Shown here piece after piece: positions 61,090-64,000 of a stretch of DNA of 64,000 bases (positions within the stretch are counted from its first letter, which is position 1; each line of letters opens with the position of its first letter). Origin of the DNA: Rhizobium sp. J15 (lineage in GTDB: Bacteria; Pseudomonadota; Alphaproteobacteria; Rhizobiales; Rhizobiaceae); NCBI RefSeq assembly GCF_002531825.1, contig NZ_NWSX01000021.1:28459-92458 (forward strand). Reading direction: 5' to 3'. The notes under the pieces were generated by a model. That model had not been told where the DNA came from. It was given only the letters and a program-made list of their open reading frames with translations, and did not search any database. The position numbers were made by a program, and so were the translations under genes.

Positions 61090-63429
61090 ATGGCGATCGT
61101 CATCACCTCGATCTTCTTCATCATCATCGGGCTCGCGCTCGGTGGCGGCGGGCTCTGGCTCGTCACGCTCGGAGGCAGCTTCTTTTATCTGTTCGCAGGC
61201 CTGATGTTCCTCATCACCGCCGGGCTGCTGCTGATGCGCAAGGCGGTGGCGCTGTGGGTCTATGCGGTGCTTGTGGTCGCGGCACTTGTCTGGGCGGTGT
61301 GGGAGGTCGGTTTCGACTGGTGGCAGCTCGGCCCGCGCGGCGGCGTCATCATCCTGCTCGGTATCTGGCTGCTGACGCCGTGGATCCGCCGGCCCCTCGG
61401 TTTTCGCAGCCCGACGGGCATCACCTATGGCGCCAATCCCTGGCCGCTCGCCCTGCCCGTCATCCTCGCCATCCTCGTCGCTCTCTATTCGATGACGACG
61501 GACCCGCACGATCTCGCCGGCGATCTGCCGAAGGATCAGGTCGCGGCCAACCCCGCCTTCGGCGGCGGCGTTCCTGATGGCGAATGGCATCAATACGGCC
61601 GCACACCCTTCGGCCAGCGCTATTCGCCGCTCGACCAGATCAACGTCGATAACGTCTCCACCCTCAAGGAGGCGTGGCGATACCAGACCGGCGACGTTAA
61701 GCGGCCGGAGGATATCAGCGAGACAACCTATCAGGTGACGCCGCTCAAGGTGAAGGACACGCTCTATCTCTGCACGCCGCATAACTGGGCGATCGCGCTC
61801 GACGCCAAGACCGGCAAGGAGAAATGGAAATACGATTCCAATTCCGGGATGAATCCCAACCGGCAGCACCAGACCTGCCGCGGCGTCACCTATTATGCCG
61901 ATCCCGCGGCCGCCCCGGGCCAGCCCTGCGCCGAGCGCGTCTATCTGCCGACCTCCGACGCCCGGCTGATTGCGCTCGATGCTGCGGACGGGAAGGTCTG
62001 CACCGGCTTTGCCGATCAGGGCGTGCTGCATCTCGAAGCCGGCATGCGCTACAATCCGGCCGGCTATTATTATTCCACCTCGCCGCCGGTCGCGGTGGCG
62101 GGCAAGATCATCATCGGCGGGGCGGTGAACGACAATTATTCGACTGAGGAGCAGTCCGGCGTCATCCGCGCCTTCGACATCAATAGCGGCGCGCTGATCT
62201 GGAATTGGGATTCCGGCAACCCCGACGTGACGACACCGATCGCGGAAGGCCAGACCTATACGACCAACTCGCCGAACAGCTGGTCGGTCCTCAGCGTCGA
62301 CGAAGGTCTCGGCATGGTCTACATCCCGCTCGGCAACCAGGTGCCCGACCAGCTCGGCATCAACCGCAGCGACAATGTCGAGAAATTCTCGTCCTCGATC
62401 GTGGCACTCGATATCGCCACTGGGCAGCTGCGCTGGGTGCGTCAGACGGTGCATCACGATCTCTGGGACATGGACGTTCCGGCCCAGCCGGCGCTCATCG
62501 ACCTGACGAAGCAGGACGGCACCGTCGTTCCCGCCCTCGTCGGCCCGACCAAGCAGGGCGATATTTATGTGCTCGACCGGCGCACCGGCGAGCCGATCAT
62601 TCCCGTCAAGGAAATCGCAGCACCCGGCGGAGCGATCTCCGGTGATCATACTTCGCCGACGCAGCCGATCTCGGATCTGACCTTCTCGCCCGAGCCGCTC
62701 AAGGAGAAGGACATGTGGGGCGTATCGCTGTTCGATCAGCTCGCCTGCCGCATCGACTTCCATCGTTATCGCTACGAAGGCCGCTACACGCCGCCTTCGC
62801 TTGAAGGGACCATCGTCTTTCCCGGCAATTTCGGCACCTTCAACTGGGGCAGCGTCGCTGTGGATCCGGAGCGGCAGATCATGTTCGGCATGCCGACCTA
62901 TCTCGCCTTCACCTCCCGCCTGGTGCCCGCCGCCGAGATCCCGCCCAAAGGCCAGGACGAGAAAGGCAGCGAACAGGGGCTCAACCGCAATGACGGCGCA
63001 CCCTACGGCGTCTTCATGGGGCCGTTCCTCGGGCTGCTCAAGATCCCCTGCCAGGCGCCGCCATGGGGCTATGTCGCCGGCGTCGATCTGCGCACCGGCA
63101 AGATCGCCTATATGCACAAGAACGGCACCGTGCGCGACATGACGCCATTGCCCCTGCCCTTCAAGGTCGGCGTACCCGGTATCGGCGGGCCGATGCTGAC
63201 CAAGGGCGGAGTCGCCTTCCTTGGAGCCGCGGTCGACAATTACCTGCGCGCTTATGATGTGACGAACGGCCGGCAGCTCTGGGAAGCGCGGCTTCCGGCC
63301 GGCGGCCAGGCGACGCCGATGACCTATACGACCGATGACAACAAGCAATATGTCGTCATGGTCGCCGGCGGCCACGGGTCGGTCGGCACGAAGCCCGGCG
63401 ATTACGTGATCGCCTATACGCTTCCTTGA
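61090..63429 (+). CDS. gcd: Membrane-bound PQQ-dependent glucose dehydrogenase (Gcd family)
   Basis: 779 residues. Five helices in the first 140 residues, then an eight-bladed PQQ propeller on the periplasmic side: RYSPLDQINVDNVSTLKEAWRYQTGD (seen as SPLDQINVDNV), HQTCRGVTYYAD, VHHDLWDMDVPAQPALID with the catalytic Asp, and GGVAFLGAAVDNYLRAYD. Oxidises glucose or other sugars to lactones and passes electrons to ubiquinone. No PQQ synthesis genes are in view; rhizobia often make the apoenzyme and depend on external PQQ (known). GGGAG 8 nt before ATG. Confidence 0.95.
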   Translation: MAIVITSIFFIIIGLALGGGGLWLVTLGGSFFYLFAGLMFLITAGLLLMRKAVALWVYAVLVVAALVWAVWEVGFDWWQLGPRGGVIILLGIWLLTPWIRRPLGFRSPTGITYGANPWPLALPVILAILVALYSMTTDPHDLAGDLPKDQVAANPAFGGGVPDGEWHQYGRTPFGQRYSPLDQINVDNVSTLKEAWRYQTGDVKRPEDISETTYQVTPLKVKDTLYLCTPHNWAIALDAKTGKEKWKYDSNSGMNPNRQHQTCRGVTYYADPAAAPGQPCAERVYLPTSDARLIALDAADGKVCTGFADQGVLHLEAGMRYNPAGYYYSTSPPVAVAGKIIIGGAVNDNYSTEEQSGVIRAFDINSGALIWNWDSGNPDVTTPIAEGQTYTTNSPNSWSVLSVDEGLGMVYIPLGNQVPDQLGINRSDNVEKFSSSIVALDIATGQLRWVRQTVHHDLWDMDVPAQPALIDLTKQDGTVVPALVGPTKQGDIYVLDRRTGEPIIPVKEIAAPGGAISGDHTSPTQPISDLTFSPEPLKEKDMWGVSLFDQLACRIDFHRYRYEGRYTPPSLEGTIVFPGNFGTFNWGSVAVDPERQIMFGMPTYLAFTSRLVPAAEIPPKGQDEKGSEQGLNRNDGAPYGVFMGPFLGLLKIPCQAPPWGYVAGVDLRTGKIAYMHKNGTVRDMTPLPLPFKVGVPGIGGPMLTKGGVAFLGAAVDNYLRAYDVTNGRQLWEARLPAGGQATPMTYTTDDNKQYVVMVAGGHGSVGTKPGDYVIAYTLP

Positions 63430-63470
63430 AAGGCATTCCCATAAGTTCTAGGCAGGGTTGCCGCGCCATG

Positions 63471-63496
63471 ATCTCCCCGTTTTCGGGGAGATTTTT
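63471..63496 (+). terminator. Terminator hairpin that contains the next gene's Shine-Dalgarno
   Basis: ATCTCCCCG (63471-63479), TTTT loop, CGGGGAGAT (63484-63492) followed by TTTT. It ends gcd, 41 nt after its stop. The descending arm holds GGGGAG (63485-63490), 7 nt before the ATG of the next gene, so the stem would hide that ribosome binding site in any read-through transcript. Confidence 0.8.
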
Positions 63497-63497
63497 C

Positions 63498-63962
63498 ATG
63501 GAAATCAGCAGCAGTCTTCGCAACTATTATGGGATCGGCGGTCTTTTCGAGCAGCAGGCCAAATCCAGGAATCAGCAGACCACCGAATTCGCCTCGACGG
63601 CGCGCAATGGCGGACCGGCGCTCGAACCGAGCGGCACGCCGCCGTCGATCGCCAATACCATCTGGGCTCTTCAAAGCAGCGAAGCCCCCTACATCAATCC
63701 ACCTTCGGAAGAAGAAGCAGCAGCGAAGGCTGCTCACGACTCATTGGTCGACGAATTCTCCAAGTGGGGCAACATGACGCCGGCGGAATATATCCGCGCC
63801 CGCTATCTCGAGCAGCACGACCTGACCGAAGCCGATCTGGCGGCGATGCCGGCGGATCAGCGCGCTGCGATCGAGAAAGAAATCGCCGAGCAGATCAAGC
63901 GCGAGATGGCAGGTGTCGAAGATGACGGCACCAAGACCGCAGAGGACGTTCCCGCGACTTGA
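63498..63962 (+). CDS. 154-residue hydrophilic protein, unknown
   Basis: Begins MEISSSLRNYYGIGGLFEQQ, has a Pro/Ser-rich middle (EPSGTPPSIANTIW) and an acidic helical C-terminal half (TPAEYIRARYLEQHDLTEADLAAMPADQR, seen as PAEYIRARYLEQ and LTEADLAAMP) ending in DGTKTAEDVPAT. No family I can name. The GGGGAG site that serves the ATG is inside the gcd terminator stem. Probably conserved in rhizobia. Confidence 0.75.
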   Translation: MEISSSLRNYYGIGGLFEQQAKSRNQQTTEFASTARNGGPALEPSGTPPSIANTIWALQSSEAPYINPPSEEEAAAKAAHDSLVDEFSKWGNMTPAEYIRARYLEQHDLTEADLAAMPADQRAAIEKEIAEQIKREMAGVEDDGTKTAEDVPAT

Positions 63963-64000
63963 CCTAAGTGTTTAGTCCCGGCATTTGATGGATAGGGTCG

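Noticed and set aside
60826..63375. 849-codon minus-strand open frame opposite gcd
   Set aside because: It mirrors a gene with clear PQQ-dehydrogenase motifs. Long antisense frames are expected from high-GC third positions, and the translation is His/Arg/Gly-rich without domains.

Overview
The window is chromosomal DNA of a GC-rich alphaproteobacterium, almost certainly a Rhizobium close to R. leguminosarum or R. etli. The strongest evidence is the left end, where feuN-feuP-feuQ lie next to cycHJK (ccmIEF), an arrangement known from R. leguminosarum. A RosR/MucR zinc-finger regulator, a Pha/Mrp antiporter operon, ExoD and a typical rhizobial intergenic repeat agree with this. I see no rRNA, tRNA, CRISPR array, insertion sequence or prophage. 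The window looks like core chromosome with a few lineage-specific small genes and one decayed locus.

Layout. 1-4.8 kb: cytochrome c maturation (ccmF start, ccmE, ccmI), a 17-kDa-antigen-type lipoprotein, and the FeuQ/FeuP two-component system with its small periplasmic modulator FeuN, all on the minus strand. 5-14 kb: small transport, detoxification and regulator units (MFS, Dabb protein, GH19-like lysin, TetR with an NTF2-like protein, FMN-binding oxidoreductase, GST opposite a LysR regulator, DUF983, MocR regulator). 14-16.5 kb: an HtrA-like PDZ protein whose catalytic triad is missing, and a broken four-carbon acid sugar kinase behind a remnant of an epimerase gene. 16.6-24.7 kb: VOC protein, LysR opposite a DHA2 exporter, small proteins, a rhizobial repeat, SDR opposite TetR, ExoD, and a TerC protein with a structured leader. 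24.8-36.6 kb: a class A penicillin-binding protein, DUF1214 and DUF1254 half-proteins, DUF2336, DUF1491, a soluble chemotaxis receptor, a peptidoglycan-binding membrane protein overlapping a DivJ/PleC-class kinase, and SufE. 36.8-43.7 kb: RosR and the seven-gene phaABCDEFG operon, whose genes overlap or nearly touch except for gaps of about 64 nt at phaC-phaD and a few nt at phaA-phaB. 43.8-64 kb: MsrB, pentapeptide-repeat protein, GNAT, hemolysin III, universal stress protein, a VOC dioxygenase with a Tat-like signal, AI-2E exporter, FAD oxidoreductase, polysaccharide deacetylase, oligopeptidase B, TetR, homocysteine methyltransferase, DHA2 exporter, SelO, PQQ glucose dehydrogenase and a terminal unknown.

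The genes share an envelope and stress theme: osmosensing (Feu), K+/Na+ and pH homeostasis (Pha), peptidoglycan synthesis and binding, exopolysaccharide control (RosR, ExoD), periplasmic redox (Ccm, Gcd) and oxidative repair (MsrB, SelO, SufE). I did not find one large undescribed system. The best leads are the triad-less HtrA homologue, a two-member family of small proteins whose starts are fixed by strong Shine-Dalgarno sites, a terminator hairpin that contains the next gene's ribosome binding site, the TerC leader, and matching TGTACC...GGTACA operators at two TetR loci.
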